Assembly: GCF_002817655.1 (NCBI RefSeq)
Contig: NZ_NWQK01000001.1
Span: 248,001-312,000 of the forward strand
Direction of reading: 5' to 3'
Origin: Candidatus Chlamydia corallus
GTDB lineage: Bacteria; Chlamydiota; Chlamydiia; Chlamydiales; Chlamydiaceae
Length of the DNA stretch: 64,000 bases
Part shown: piece by piece, positions 38,487 through 48,490 of the stretch
Position numbering within the stretch: the stretch's first letter is position 1
How the letters are laid out: each line of letters starts with the position of its first letter
The notes under the pieces: generated by a model
The model's database searches: none
Seen by the model: the letters and a program-made list of their open reading frames with translations, nothing else
Told to the model about the DNA's origin: nothing
Translations under genes and position numbers: made by a program

Positions 38487-39749
38487 TTAAACGAAAAAAT
38501 GCATTTTTGCTAAAACAAAATAGGAAAACAATCCAGCTAAATAACTGGTTAAAGCAATCCAGGAAATTCTTTTGAAGTACCATAAAAAGTCTACTTTTTC
38601 GAGACCCATAAAAGCAACTCCAGCTGCGGAACCAATGATCAGAATGCTCCCTCCCGTTCCTGCAGCATAAGCAATCAATTTCCACAAAGTATCATCGAGA
38701 GGAAGGTCATACATCCCCATAGTAGCAGCTACTAAGGGTACGTTATCTAAGACACTAGAAAGCAATCCTATAACAATTGCAACAATATTCCTAGAAAAGA
38801 TCTTATCCATCCATACAGAAAAATCTGTAAGCAAATTAGCAAAAGATAATGCGTTAACAGCGAGTAGAATTCCAATAAAAAACGTAATCGAAGAGATATC
38901 AATTTTAGTCAGAATATGAGGAATTCGCAAATGATAACGATCCTCACCATGAGGAGAATGAATCCAGTCACTCGTTAACCAGAGAAGACCTAAACCTAAC
39001 AAAGCTCCCATAAAAGGAGGCAATCCTAAACACGCCTTCCAAACAGGAACCATGAGTAGTGAACCCAAACCAATGAAAATAATCCAGAGACTCTTGGGAG
39101 GCGCGGATTGTAACTCTACTTCCTTGGCAATTAAAGTATTCCCTCGTTTGCGAAAGAAAAATTGACCGCAGAAACCAGCTACCAATACACACACCAAACT
39201 CGGGACAAATAAAGAACGTATAATTCCCCAGGAAGTAATCTTATTATTAATCCATAACATTGTCGTAGTTACATCCCCAAGGGGGGTCCATGCCCCACCA
39301 GCATTCACTGCAATTACACAAATAGCTCCTAATAACAAGCGGTCTTCCCTAGACTTTACTAGACGCTTTAAAATTGAGATAATGATAATGATAGATGTAA
39401 GATTGTCTAAGGCCGCTGATAAAAAAAAGCTAAGCCCAATAAGAACCCAAAGAAGAAGTGTTCGTGACTGAATACGACAACACCTGACGATCACAGAAAA
39501 TCCTTTGTGCGCATCAATAAGTTCGACAATAGCCATTGCTGAGAACAAGAAGAAAATCACTTGGGACATGTCCGCAATTTCTTCAACTAAAATCATATGA
39601 TCTGCCATAGGAATATGAGAGAAACAGACTAACCACATCAATCCTCCCATAGCTAAGGCAATCGCAGATTTATTGACTCTAACAATATGTTCGAAGACAA
39701 TCGCGAGATACCCAAATAAAAATAGCGCACACAATTGTAATTTCAGCAT
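38487..39749 (-). CDS. nhaD: NhaD-type sodium/proton antiporter
   Basis: The 420 residues form about 11-12 hydrophobic segments of the ArsB/NhaD ion transporter family, including the ALDNLTSIIIIIS and SSVLDNVPLVAATMG segments, whose Asp-Asn pairs are typical of NhaD. The protein should exchange Na+ for H+ at the inner membrane. The frame extends to a GTG at 39755, but the ATG at 39749 has AGGGG at good spacing. Position matches CT857. It is divergent from the SulP gene across about 210 bases. Confidence 0.85.
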   Translation of the reverse strand: MLKLQLCALFLFGYLAIVFEHIVRVNKSAIALAMGGLMWLVCFSHIPMADHMILVEEIADMSQVIFFLFSAMAIVELIDAHKGFSVIVRCCRIQSRTLLLWVLIGLSFFLSAALDNLTSIIIIISILKRLVKSREDRLLLGAICVIAVNAGGAWTPLGDVTTTMLWINNKITSWGIIRSLFVPSLVCVLVAGFCGQFFFRKRGNTLIAKEVELQSAPPKSLWIIFIGLGSLLMVPVWKACLGLPPFMGALLGLGLLWLTSDWIHSPHGEDRYHLRIPHILTKIDISSITFFIGILLAVNALSFANLLTDFSVWMDKIFSRNIVAIVIGLLSSVLDNVPLVAATMGMYDLPLDDTLWKLIAYAAGTGGSILIIGSAAGVAFMGLEKVDFLWYFKRISWIALTSYLAGLFSYFVLAKMHFFV

Positions 39750-39958
39750 GGTCACCCCTAAAATGATCTAGTCATCTACTCTACTCCTAACTCTTACAGA
39801 GGTAAAGAAGGAAAAATTTTTGTAATTATTCTTTAACAGAACCTTAGATAGAGGAGATATGAAGAAAAAAGACTGAAAAATTGCACGAACCATTTGACAA
39901 AGATTCAAAAGAATCGAAAAAATAGCAACCACTCGCTTCTATTTTAGGTTATTGCATT

Positions 39959-41671
39959 GTGAAAGTCCCTTGGGCGTTTAAGAACTTCATCCCTAAACTC
40001 TACACAAGTATCAAAGAAGGCTATTCATTTAATACCTTCAAAAAAGATTTCCTAGCAGGAATTACTGTAGGAATTCTAGCCTTTCCTTTTGCTATTGCCG
40101 TAGCAATCGGTGTCGGAGTCTCTCCCCTTCAAGGACTAGTAGCTTCTATTGTCGGAGGCCTTCTTGCTTCTGCCCTCGGAGGAAGTAACGTTCTGATTTC
40201 GGGGCCAACCAGTGCCTTTATTTCTATTTTATACTGCCTATCCGCAAAATATGGAGCTGAGGCGCTTTTTACCGTCACATTGATGGCTGGAATTTTTCTT
40301 ATCGCCTTCGGACTCACTGGCTTAGGCACATTCATTAAATACATGCCCTACCCCGTTGTGACAGGATTAACCACAGGACTTGCTGTAATTATATTTTCTT
40401 CACAAATTAAAGATTTCCTGGGTTTACAAATGGGAACGAGTGTTCCTGTAGATTTTCTTGCTAAATGGGTGGCTTATTGGGATCACTTATGGACTTGGGA
40501 CAGTAAGTCCTTTGCGGTGGGTCTCTTTACCCTATTGATCATGATCTATTTCCGAAACTACAAGCCTCGCTATCCTGGAGTCATGATTGCTATTGTAACA
40601 GCGACCACTCTAGTTTGGTTACTTAAAATTGATATTCCTACGATTGGCAGTCGTTATGGATCTCTACCAACCGCGATTCCTCTACCTAAAATTCCTCAGT
40701 TGAGTATCACGAAAATTCTTCAACTTATGCCAGACGCCCTGACTATTGCAGTCTTATCGGGATTAGAGACTTTGCTAGCCGCCGTGGTCGCTGATGGAAT
40801 GACAGGATGGCGTCACCAGTCCAACTGTCAACTTGTAGCCCAAGGTATAGCGAACATCGGAACATCGTTATTTTCAGGAATCCCCGTCACAGGATCACTA
40901 TCACGTACAGCTGCTAGCATCAAATCTGGAGCAACCACTCCCGTAGCAGGAATCCTCCACTCAATCTTTATTTGCTTTATCTTGCTTCTTCTGGCTCCAC
41001 TGACTATCAAAATTCCTCTTACTTGCCTCGCTGCCGTCCTAATTTTGATTGCGTGGAATATGAGTGAAATCCACCATTTTCTCCATCTCTTTACAGCTCC
41101 TAAAAAAGACATTGTGGTTCTCCTTACCGTGTTTATCCTCACAGTAATGACAACGATCACAGCAGCAGTACAAGTAGGTATGATGCTAGCGGCATTCTTA
41201 TTTATGAAACAGATGAGCGATCTTTCCGATGTGATCTCAACAGCCAAATACTTCGACGATGATAATCAACCCAAGGATTCCGACTTTTTAAACAAAGCCG
41301 AAGTTCCTCAAAACACAGAAATCTATGAAATTAATGGTCCCTTCTTTTTTGGAATTGCAGATAGGTTAAAAAATCTTCTTAATGATATAGAAAAGCCCCC
41401 CAAAATCTTTATTCTATGTATGACGCGAGTCCCTACAATAGATGCCTCGGCTATGCATGCATTGGAAGAATTTTTCTTAGAATGTGACCGCCAAGGGACC
41501 CTTCTCCTGCTCGCTGGAGTTAAGAAAACTCCCCTTGCCGACCTAAAACGCTATCATCTAGATGAGCTTATTGGAGTGGATCATATCTTCTCGAATATTA
41601 AAAGTGCTCTTCTCTTTGCCCAAGCTTTAACAAACCTAGAAAGCAAAACTGCAACGCGTCACCTAACCTAA
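39959..41671 (+). CDS. SulP-family anion transporter with STAS domain
   Basis: This inner-membrane protein has 570 residues. Residues ~1-425 contain the SulP membrane domain, including the AGITVGILAFPFAIAVAIG segment and a GSLSRTAASIKSGATTPVAGI stretch. Residues ~445-560 form a cytosolic STAS domain (MTRVPTIDASAMHALEEF). Family members carry sulfate, bicarbonate or dicarboxylates, and the substrate cannot be told here. The start is GTG with a TTAGG element about a dozen bases upstream; no ATG is available before the membrane domain. Position matches CT856. Confidence 0.88.
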   Translation: MKVPWAFKNFIPKLYTSIKEGYSFNTFKKDFLAGITVGILAFPFAIAVAIGVGVSPLQGLVASIVGGLLASALGGSNVLISGPTSAFISILYCLSAKYGAEALFTVTLMAGIFLIAFGLTGLGTFIKYMPYPVVTGLTTGLAVIIFSSQIKDFLGLQMGTSVPVDFLAKWVAYWDHLWTWDSKSFAVGLFTLLIMIYFRNYKPRYPGVMIAIVTATTLVWLLKIDIPTIGSRYGSLPTAIPLPKIPQLSITKILQLMPDALTIAVLSGLETLLAAVVADGMTGWRHQSNCQLVAQGIANIGTSLFSGIPVTGSLSRTAASIKSGATTPVAGILHSIFICFILLLLAPLTIKIPLTCLAAVLILIAWNMSEIHHFLHLFTAPKKDIVVLLTVFILTVMTTITAAVQVGMMLAAFLFMKQMSDLSDVISTAKYFDDDNQPKDSDFLNKAEVPQNTEIYEINGPFFFGIADRLKNLLNDIEKPPKIFILCMTRVPTIDASAMHALEEFFLECDRQGTLLLLAGVKKTPLADLKRYHLDELIGVDHIFSNIKSALLFAQALTNLESKTATRHLT

Positions 41672-41749
41672 ACCCTAGAGAAGACATCTTCAATATCGTT
41701 GAACAGTCCTGAAGAGAAAATAAGCTCAGCATTCCCGTTCCTCAAAAAT

Positions 41750-43132
41750 TTAATGGTCGCCAACCATATTCTCAGGGACTACCAGATGATCAAATTCCTT
41801 GTCAGAAAGATATTCCAAAGATATACAGGCCTCTTTCAAAGATAAATTTTCATGAAAAGCTTTCAGTGCTGCTTTCGAACACTTGTCATAACCTATGATA
41901 GGAGCTAAAGCTGTAACTAACATCAAAGAATTGTTTACATTATCTTGTAAACGAACTTTATTCGCTTTTAATCCTACAACAAAGAATTCAGAGAAGGCCC
42001 TCATTCCCTCAGAAAGCAGATCCACAGATTGCAGAAAATTATAGATTATCACAGGCTTCATCACATTAAGCTCAAAGTTTCCTCGGCTCCCGCTAATAAT
42101 GATTGTTTGGTTATTACCAAACACTTGAGCACAAACCATCTGGAGAGCTTCACACTGCGTAGGATTTACCTTGCCAGGCATAATAGAAGATCCAGGTTCA
42201 TTTTCAGGGAAAAATAGCTCCCCTAAACCACACCTGGGTCCTGAACCTAAAAAGCTCAAATCAGTAGCTATCTTAGTTAAAGCAGATGCTAAAGTTGCTA
42301 ATGACCCATGGGCATCTACCAAAGCATCGTGGCAAGAAAGTGCTGAAAAGTAATTGGAAGCTGGAATAAATGGCTCGCCAGTTTCCTCCCTTAAGTAATG
42401 TATTACCTTTTGAACGAACCCTTCAGGAACATTTAACCCAGTCCCTACAGCAGTAGCTCCAATCGCAAGCTCGTATAAATGAGCTAAAGAAAACGCTATA
42501 CTCTCTAAGCAATGACGCAATTGACTGCTATAACCAGAAAATTCCTGACCTAACGTCATAGGAACCGCATCCATAAGATGCGTACGACCTATCTTGACAT
42601 CATGACGAAATTCTTCAGCTTTACCGTCTAAAACCCGAATCATATGATCTAAAGCAGGTAGTAACTTGTTTTTTAAACTAATTACACTAGCGATATGCAT
42701 CGCTGTAGGGAAAACATCATTCGAAGACTGAGATTTGTTCACATGATCATTCGGATGGATGGGATCCTTACTACCCACCAGTCCTCCGTGATGACGAATA
42801 GCAAGATTAGCAATAACCTCGTTCACATTCATATTAGATTGGGTGCCACTCCCCGTTTGCCAAACTTTTAACGGGAAATGCTCTTCAAAACCTCCTTCTA
42901 AAATCTCATCGGCAGCAGAAACTATCATATCGCAATGTTTGGAATCCAAAAATCCTAAATCTTGATTCGCCTTAGCAGCACATTTTTTAATCCATACCAG
43001 AGCCCGTATTACCTCATAAGGCATTAACTCGGGTCCCCAAGAAAAAAAATTCCTAGAACGCATAGTTTGCGCCCCGTACAACTTATCCTCAGGGACCTCT
43101 ACTATTCCTAAGCTATCCTTTTCTTGTCGCAT
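41750..43132 (-). CDS. fumC: Fumarate hydratase class II
   Basis: FumC interconverts fumarate and malate. The lyase-superfamily signature GSSIMPGKVNPT, the TGSGTQSNMNVNEV region and the SSNDVFPTAMH segment are all present in order. The 460 residues are normal. An AGGGAAG element lies upstream of the ATG. It is divergent from the ABC permease gene, with about 50 bases between the starts, and converges with the SulP gene. With mdh it is part of the short chlamydial C4 branch of the TCA cycle. Confidence 0.97.
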   Translation of the reverse strand: MRQEKDSLGIVEVPEDKLYGAQTMRSRNFFSWGPELMPYEVIRALVWIKKCAAKANQDLGFLDSKHCDMIVSAADEILEGGFEEHFPLKVWQTGSGTQSNMNVNEVIANLAIRHHGGLVGSKDPIHPNDHVNKSQSSNDVFPTAMHIASVISLKNKLLPALDHMIRVLDGKAEEFRHDVKIGRTHLMDAVPMTLGQEFSGYSSQLRHCLESIAFSLAHLYELAIGATAVGTGLNVPEGFVQKVIHYLREETGEPFIPASNYFSALSCHDALVDAHGSLATLASALTKIATDLSFLGSGPRCGLGELFFPENEPGSSIMPGKVNPTQCEALQMVCAQVFGNNQTIIISGSRGNFELNVMKPVIIYNFLQSVDLLSEGMRAFSEFFVVGLKANKVRLQDNVNNSLMLVTALAPIIGYDKCSKAALKAFHENLSLKEACISLEYLSDKEFDHLVVPENMVGDH

Positions 43133-43183
43133 ATCTATATCTTCCCTATAATCCAGCTTTTTTTCCTCGTGAACTACATCAAA

Positions 43184-44941
43184 ATGAAAAAAAAAGTTAC
43201 CTGCTACTTTGTTATTATTTTTTTCCTACTACTCCTCTGGGAGATAGCGTCGCGCCATCAACCTACACTTTCGTTTCTATGTCCTCCCCCCTCGAGCATT
43301 GCCTCAAGTACTCTTCGCTCCCTACCACTCTTGTTAACATCTTCTTGGCACACGTTAAAAGCTATTTTGGGAGGATTCTTCCTTGCGATCATCCTCTCAA
43401 TAACTCTCGCAACGATTATGCTATCTTATAAATCAGCTAAAGATCTCCTACAACCTTTTTTCATCCTGCTACAGTGCACCCCCATGTTTGCCCTAGCTCC
43501 ACTTATTGTACTTTGGTTTGGCTGGGGACTCAGTGCTGTGATCATCCCTACAGCACTGACGATATTCTTTCCTTTAACTTTGACTATCTATCAAGGGATC
43601 CTATCCACACCAGAAGAACTTATGGAACAGTTCATTCTCTGCGGAGCTACAAAATTTCAGCTCCTTATCAAACTCCGTATTCCCCATGCCCTCCCCCATA
43701 TATTCTCAGGTTTAAAAATTGCCATAGGATCTGCAGGATTTGCTGCCATTGCAGGAGAATGGGTAGCTTCACAATCAGGTCTCGGTATCCTCATCCTCGA
43801 AAGTCGTAGAAATTATGAAATGGAAGTGGCATTCGCGGGACTCGCGACGCTCACACTTCTCACTCTTACCCTCTTCCAAATCACCTTGTTAAGTGAAAAA
43901 TTGGTTTTTTCCCTATTTCGGGTAAAACGTATAAGCCATAAGCGCAAATCAGTAGCTAAAAAAGCTTTATTCGTACTTTGTTTAATCCCTATAATACTTA
44001 TTCCCTGGAAAGGACATTCTAAATCTCCTTCTAATAAAAAAAATCTTACTTCACTAACACTTCTACTCGATTGGACTCCTAATCCTAATCACATTCCCCT
44101 CTATGCAGGAATAGCCAAAGGATACTTCAAAAAACATGGTTTAAATCTACAACTCCAAAAAAATACAGACTCGAGCTCTGCAGTTCCCCATGTCCTTTTT
44201 GAACAAGTCGATATGGCTCTTTATCATGCTCTGGGCATCGTCAAGACCTCTATAAAAGGTATGCCTATACAAATCATAGGCAGATTGATAGACAGTTCCC
44301 TACAAGGTTTTCTCTACAGGAGTGAAGACCCTATTAATAAATTTGAAGACCTAAATAACAAGGTCTTAGGCTTCTGCTTAAATAACTCCAGAGATCTTAA
44401 TCGTCTACTTGAGACCCTACGTCGTAACGGTGTCGTTCCTTCCGAAGTGAAAAATGTGAGTTCTGATCTCATCTCGCCAATGCTATTAAAGAAAATCGAC
44501 TTCCTCTACGGCGCCTTCTACAATATTGAAGGAATAAAATTAAAAACTTTAGGCATGCCTGTACAATGTTTTCTCTCGGACACCTATGATCTTCCTACAG
44601 GCCCTCAGTTAATTGTCTTTGCTAAAAAAGGAACGAAAGCTAGTCAACCCGAAATTCTAGAAGCCTTCCAAAAAGCGCTTCAAGCGAGCATAGTATTCTC
44701 ACAAAACCATCCCGAAGATGCGTTTAAACTCTACGCTAAAGCAACTAGAAATATACCTAAAAATCTCAATGAGGAGTATCTCCAATGGGAGGAAACCTTC
44801 CCTCTACTAGCTCAGTCACAGGCTCCTTTAAATAAAGATATCGTGAACAAACTCCTCCAAACAATTAGTAAACGATATCCTGAACTTTCTTCGGAAGTTG
44901 CTCAGTTTTCTCTAAACGATCTCTATAATTCTTTGCTATAA
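43184..44941 (+). CDS. ABC permease fused to a ThiY/NMT1-like substrate-binding domain
   Basis: A 585-residue fusion. Residues ~1-265 form an ABC importer permease with about six membrane segments and the EAA-like loop (about 150-180: EELMEQFILCGATKFQLLIKLRIP split here). Residues ~290-585 resemble NMT1/ThiY substrate-binding proteins: LLLDWTPNPNHIPLYAGIAKGYFKKHGL is close to the ThiY N terminus. This suggests uptake of a thiamin pyrimidine precursor or related compound. The frame extends to a TTG at 43124; I prefer the ATG at 43184. No ATPase gene lies next to it. Position matches CT854. Confidence 0.8.
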   Translation: MKKKVTCYFVIIFFLLLLWEIASRHQPTLSFLCPPPSSIASSTLRSLPLLLTSSWHTLKAILGGFFLAIILSITLATIMLSYKSAKDLLQPFFILLQCTPMFALAPLIVLWFGWGLSAVIIPTALTIFFPLTLTIYQGILSTPEELMEQFILCGATKFQLLIKLRIPHALPHIFSGLKIAIGSAGFAAIAGEWVASQSGLGILILESRRNYEMEVAFAGLATLTLLTLTLFQITLLSEKLVFSLFRVKRISHKRKSVAKKALFVLCLIPIILIPWKGHSKSPSNKKNLTSLTLLLDWTPNPNHIPLYAGIAKGYFKKHGLNLQLQKNTDSSSAVPHVLFEQVDMALYHALGIVKTSIKGMPIQIIGRLIDSSLQGFLYRSEDPINKFEDLNNKVLGFCLNNSRDLNRLLETLRRNGVVPSEVKNVSSDLISPMLLKKIDFLYGAFYNIEGIKLKTLGMPVQCFLSDTYDLPTGPQLIVFAKKGTKASQPEILEAFQKALQASIVFSQNHPEDAFKLYAKATRNIPKNLNEEYLQWEETFPLLAQSQAPLNKDIVNKLLQTISKRYPELSSEVAQFSLNDLYNSLL

Positions 44942-45058
44942 CAAGAAGAGAGGACATAACTAACTATCTCTTTTACACATCCAGTTCAAAAAAATGTTAC
45001 CTATAAATAAAAATTTATACAAATCTCAATACTCAATAAACTCTTTCTATTGAATAGC

Positions 45059-45072
45059 ATCCTCTAGAGGAT
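45059..45072. repeat. 14-base palindrome upstream of the MarC pair
   Basis: ATCCTCTAGAGGAT is a perfect palindrome 41 bases before the first MarC-like start, in a 172-base gap that otherwise holds no gene. It could be an operator half-site pair, but the function is unknown. Confidence 0.3.
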
Positions 45073-45113
45073 TCCCTTGAAAATAATAGGAAATGAGGTT
45101 AAAAAACTAGCCC

Positions 45114-45719
45114 ATGATACAATTTTCTTTTTTGTTACCCCAAGCATGTATTTTGCTGTTGGCCTCCGATTCTTTAACTAATGTCTTAGCGTTACACTAT
45201 CTCCTCACAAACTATTCGTTAAAGCAACGGATGCTTATTTTATTACGAGAGAGCTGCTTCGCATTCATTGCTATGTTTGCTCTTTATGGACTCTCTCTCG
45301 GGGGTCTAAAAATATTGAATACCCCAGTCTGCACTATACAAGTTGTTGGGGGAATTGCTGTGACCTTAACAGGAGCTAGAGCTGTCTTGCGATTGGGAAA
45401 AGAAGAAGCCTGGATCCCTTATAAATTCAGTGTTCCTCAAGCATCTTCTCCGTGGATTTCTCCAATAGCCCTCCCACTGATGTTTGGACCCTCATGGTTA
45501 GCAGCTTGCTGTACACTCATAGGAGGAAATCACAATACCTGGATCAATTTCCAAATCCTAATTCTCAGCTGGACGCTCATTACCCTATCTACCTTCTCCC
45601 TTCAAATCTTCTGTAAAAGAAACAAAGTACTCCTCGCCACACAAACAGTTCTAGGACTTTTTGTGACCATTGTGGGGACCCAACTTCTAGTTTCAGGATT
45701 ACAACAAGCATTTTTATAG
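45114..45719 (+). CDS. MarC-family membrane protein, divergent copy
   Basis: The 201-residue protein has about six hydrophobic segments and aligns by eye with the MarC-family gene that follows: the same RESCFAFIAMFALYG / RECLFALGALVIFV order, the VVGGIAVTLTGAR / IIGGFLLFVVSLK stretch, and the IALPLMFGPSWLAA / LAFPVITGPAVITA loop. The usual DP.G.IPIF region is degraded (SDSLTNVLALHYLL). MarC proteins are of unknown function. It is eight bases from the next gene, so the two are probably one transcript. Position matches CT853. Confidence 0.72.
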   Translation: MIQFSFLLPQACILLLASDSLTNVLALHYLLTNYSLKQRMLILLRESCFAFIAMFALYGLSLGGLKILNTPVCTIQVVGGIAVTLTGARAVLRLGKEEAWIPYKFSVPQASSPWISPIALPLMFGPSWLAACCTLIGGNHNTWINFQILILSWTLITLSTFSLQIFCKRNKVLLATQTVLGLFVTIVGTQLLVSGLQQAFL

Positions 45720-45727
45720 AATAAGCT

Positions 45728-46336
45728 ATGCTCACCTTAATTAATCTTAGTCTGCTATTTTATGTCCTCTTCGATTCTCCTGGGTCGATTCCCATCTTCG
45801 TTGCCTTGTTAAAAAACTTTTCCCGAAAAAAACAACAAAGGATAATCCTGAGAGAATGCCTGTTTGCTCTCGGAGCTCTGGTTATTTTCGTCACTTTTGG
45901 AAGAAGCTTCTTCCAGTTTTTGGATATTTCTCTGTACTCTTTTCAAATCATAGGCGGTTTTCTCCTCTTTGTCGTCTCTCTGAAAATGATGCTGGCACCG
46001 ATGCCAGCAAAGACTAAAGACGACAACTCGAAAACAGAACCTATATTCTTTCCCTTAGCTTTTCCAGTAATCACAGGCCCTGCTGTCATTACAGCAATCC
46101 TTAGCTACATGGAAGAGGGAGTGCATTCTAGGGAAATTATTTTTACTGCAATGATCGTCGCTTGGACGTTTTCTTTATTTACTCTGCTATGCTCGAGCTT
46201 TTTTGATCGTGTTTTGGGAAATTTCGGACTCCTTGCCTTGGAAAGATTATTCGGTATTGCTCTACTACTTATGTCAGCAAACCTTATGTTGAAAGGCATC
46301 TCAATTGCGTTTAATATGGGCTTTTATATTGGGTGA
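45728..46336 (+). CDS. marC: MarC-family membrane protein
   Basis: The protein has 202 residues and about six membrane segments with the family's FDSPGSIPIF segment near the N terminus and the AFPVITGPAVITAIL loop in the middle. MarC was once linked to multiple-antibiotic resistance, but its function is not established. Its stop overlaps the upstream part of the map reading frame. Position matches CT852. Confidence 0.85.
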   Translation: MLTLINLSLLFYVLFDSPGSIPIFVALLKNFSRKKQQRIILRECLFALGALVIFVTFGRSFFQFLDISLYSFQIIGGFLLFVVSLKMMLAPMPAKTKDDNSKTEPIFFPLAFPVITGPAVITAILSYMEEGVHSREIIFTAMIVAWTFSLFTLLCSSFFDRVLGNFGLLALERLFGIALLLMSANLMLKGISIAFNMGFYIG

Positions 46337-46341
46337 TCCTT

Positions 46342-47217
46342 ATGAAAAGAAACGAGCCTTGTTGGTGTGGGAGTCAACGTAAATGGAAACAGTGTCATTA
46401 TCCCCAACCTCCCAAAATGTCTTCGGAAGCATTAAAGCAACATTACGCTTCCCAATATAGCATCATACTCAAAACTCCAGAACAAAAAGCAAAAATCTAT
46501 ACTGCCTGTCAAGTTACAGCGCGTATTTTAGATGAGCTATGCAAAGCATCTCAAAAGGGCGTAACTACAAATGAATTGGATCAGTTTTCGCAAGAGCTGC
46601 ACAAGAAATATGATGCCATTGCTGCTCCACTCCACTACGGCTCACCACCATTTCCAAAGACAATCTGTACCTCATTAAATGAGATTATTTGCCATGGAAT
46701 TCCTAACGATATTCCACTAAAAGACGGTGATATCATGAACATAGATGTGTCCTGCATTGTTGATGGCTACTACGGAGACTGCAGCCGTATGGTGATGATC
46801 GGAGAGGTTCCAGAAATTAAAAAGAAAGTATGCCAAGCATCTTTAGAATGTCTTAACGATGCTATAGCTATTTTAAAACCAGGCATTGCCCTTTGTGAAA
46901 TTGGCGAAGCTATAGAGGCTCGGTCTGACCTCTATGGATTTTCTGTCGTAGACCAGTTTGTGGGACACGGCGTTGGAATTGAGTTTCACGAAAACCCCTA
47001 TGTACCACATTATAGAAACCGCTCTATGATTCCTCTAGCACCAGGAATGATCTTTACTATAGAACCTATGATTAATGTAGGAAGAAAAGAAGGCATTATA
47101 GATCCCAAAAATCAATGGGAAGCACGTACGTGCGATAATCAACCAAGCGCACAATGGGAACATACCATAGCAATTACAGAGAGAGGCTACGAGATACTAA
47201 CTCTTCTAAATGACTAA
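46342..47217 (+). CDS. map: Methionine aminopeptidase with N-terminal SEC-C-like motif
   Basis: Map removes the N-terminal Met of new proteins. The metal ligands lie in IDVSCIVDGYYGDCSRM (two Asp), GHGVGIEFHE (His), TIEPMIN (Glu) and WEHTIAI (Glu), so the enzyme should be active. The first ~40 residues form a SEC-C-type zinc motif (CWCGSQRKWKQCH), making the protein 291 residues, longer than the E. coli enzyme. The frame extends to a GTG at 46333, but the ATG at 46342 follows GGGTGAT. It overlaps the convergent coiled-coil gene by 44 bases. Confidence 0.94.
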   Translation: MKRNEPCWCGSQRKWKQCHYPQPPKMSSEALKQHYASQYSIILKTPEQKAKIYTACQVTARILDELCKASQKGVTTNELDQFSQELHKKYDAIAAPLHYGSPPFPKTICTSLNEIICHGIPNDIPLKDGDIMNIDVSCIVDGYYGDCSRMVMIGEVPEIKKKVCQASLECLNDAIAILKPGIALCEIGEAIEARSDLYGFSVVDQFVGHGVGIEFHENPYVPHYRNRSMIPLAPGMIFTIEPMINVGRKEGIIDPKNQWEARTCDNQPSAQWEHTIAITERGYEILTLLND

Positions 47218-48472
47218 CTTCTTCTTCGAAAAGCTCAATACGCTCTAGGAGTCTTTGGATCATGGAAACATCATCAAAAGACATGTCTTGCTTGGTAAGC
47301 TCTTCCTTTTTCTTCAAAGTCAAATACTTTTCTTGAACAGCAAAAAGCTTTTTTCTTACCAAGGAGAGGGTCTCGCTCTTTTCTATAAACTGCTCTTGAA
47401 GCTGAGAATATAACCCTTTATAATGCTTTTCTTCGTCTGAACTAATGACAGAATTCGCAGAAGCCTGAGTAACCGCCTTCTCTTCAAATTCACGCACCAA
47501 TTGGTGGAGCTGATCTATCTTTGTTTCTTTCTGATTTAAAAGGTCTTGAAGCTCCTCGCATCTCATTTCAAGCGTAGTAAAATTTTCTAACGAGAGGGTT
47601 AGTTGGTGACAACGGTTTTCATACTCAGAACAACGTTGCTTCTCTACTAAAATCTCATTTCGTAAACACTCTAAACTCTTTTCCTTTTCCTGCAAAGCAG
47701 ATGCCCATAGAGAAAGATCTGAATTCGCTGAACCATCACTTTCATAAACCAAAGGCTCTGCTAACCAAGGAAACACAACATCCTCGTTCTTAGAAACCAA
47801 TTGAACATACTTATTATGAAGTTCTGCGTAATCTTCTAGCCAACTGTTTTTTTGATCAGCTAAAATTTTCAAATCTATAGTTAAGTACTCTTGTTTCTGA
47901 TAGGCCTCTTTTAAAAGCTCCTGACATTTCGTAAGCTCTTTCTCTAAACCTTGAGCACGAGCATCCAAAAATTCCTTCTCTTGGCTCTTTTTCTCTAGTA
48001 AATCTTGATAAACATTACGTTGCTCATCCAAATCTTCCGAAAGCCTTACCCGCTCTTTCCCCTTAGCCACCTCTTCTTCTTGAGCAAGCCATACCCCTTG
48101 AAGGAAAAGCCCGTAAGAAAGTAAAAATGATAAACCTAAACCAGAAAACCAAAAGGACTGATATAAAGGTTCTCCAATAACATACTTAGCAAGATAAAAA
48201 GTTACAAAAATCCCCGTAAGCAAAGCATAGCCCTTGCCACGAAAACATAAAATCAGTGGCAGCGCCAAAGAAGAAAATACTAATAGAAAGGGAATTAAGG
48301 AAACTTTAACAACAGATGCGCAACCTAAACACGCAAAAATCGACAACAGAGCACTTATAAAAACCCATTCTATAGAAAATGATCGCGTGTTCTTTATCAA
48401 ATTTCCTAACTTAATAGGCTGATTTACCCATCGATACAGACGTTTGCTAAGCACGTACATCGGTTTTAACAT
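47174..48472 (-). CDS. Membrane protein with long coiled coil (CT850-like), unknown
   Basis: This protein has 432 residues. The N-terminal part has four hydrophobic segments (about 32-52, 56-76, 80-95 and 100-125); from about residue 128 on it is an almost continuous Glu/Lys/Gln/Leu coiled coil. No enzymatic motif is present. The topology suggests a membrane anchor with a long cytosolic rod. Whether it is an Inc protein is unclear, since the hydrophobic block is larger than the bilobed Inc domain. It converges on map with a 44-base overlap. By position it matches CT850. Confidence 0.7.
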   Translation of the reverse strand: MLKPMYVLSKRLYRWVNQPIKLGNLIKNTRSFSIEWVFISALLSIFACLGCASVVKVSLIPFLLVFSSLALPLILCFRGKGYALLTGIFVTFYLAKYVIGEPLYQSFWFSGLGLSFLLSYGLFLQGVWLAQEEEVAKGKERVRLSEDLDEQRNVYQDLLEKKSQEKEFLDARAQGLEKELTKCQELLKEAYQKQEYLTIDLKILADQKNSWLEDYAELHNKYVQLVSKNEDVVFPWLAEPLVYESDGSANSDLSLWASALQEKEKSLECLRNEILVEKQRCSEYENRCHQLTLSLENFTTLEMRCEELQDLLNQKETKIDQLHQLVREFEEKAVTQASANSVISSDEEKHYKGLYSQLQEQFIEKSETLSLVRKKLFAVQEKYLTLKKKEELTKQDMSFDDVSMIQRLLERIELFEEEVSHLEELVSRSLSL

Positions 48473-48490
48473 CCCAATAAATGAATAAGT

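Noticed and set aside
43133..43183. Possible TPP riboswitch before the thiamin-type transporter
   Set aside because: Only about 50 bases separate the two divergent genes, too short for a TPP aptamer, and no conserved core was seen.
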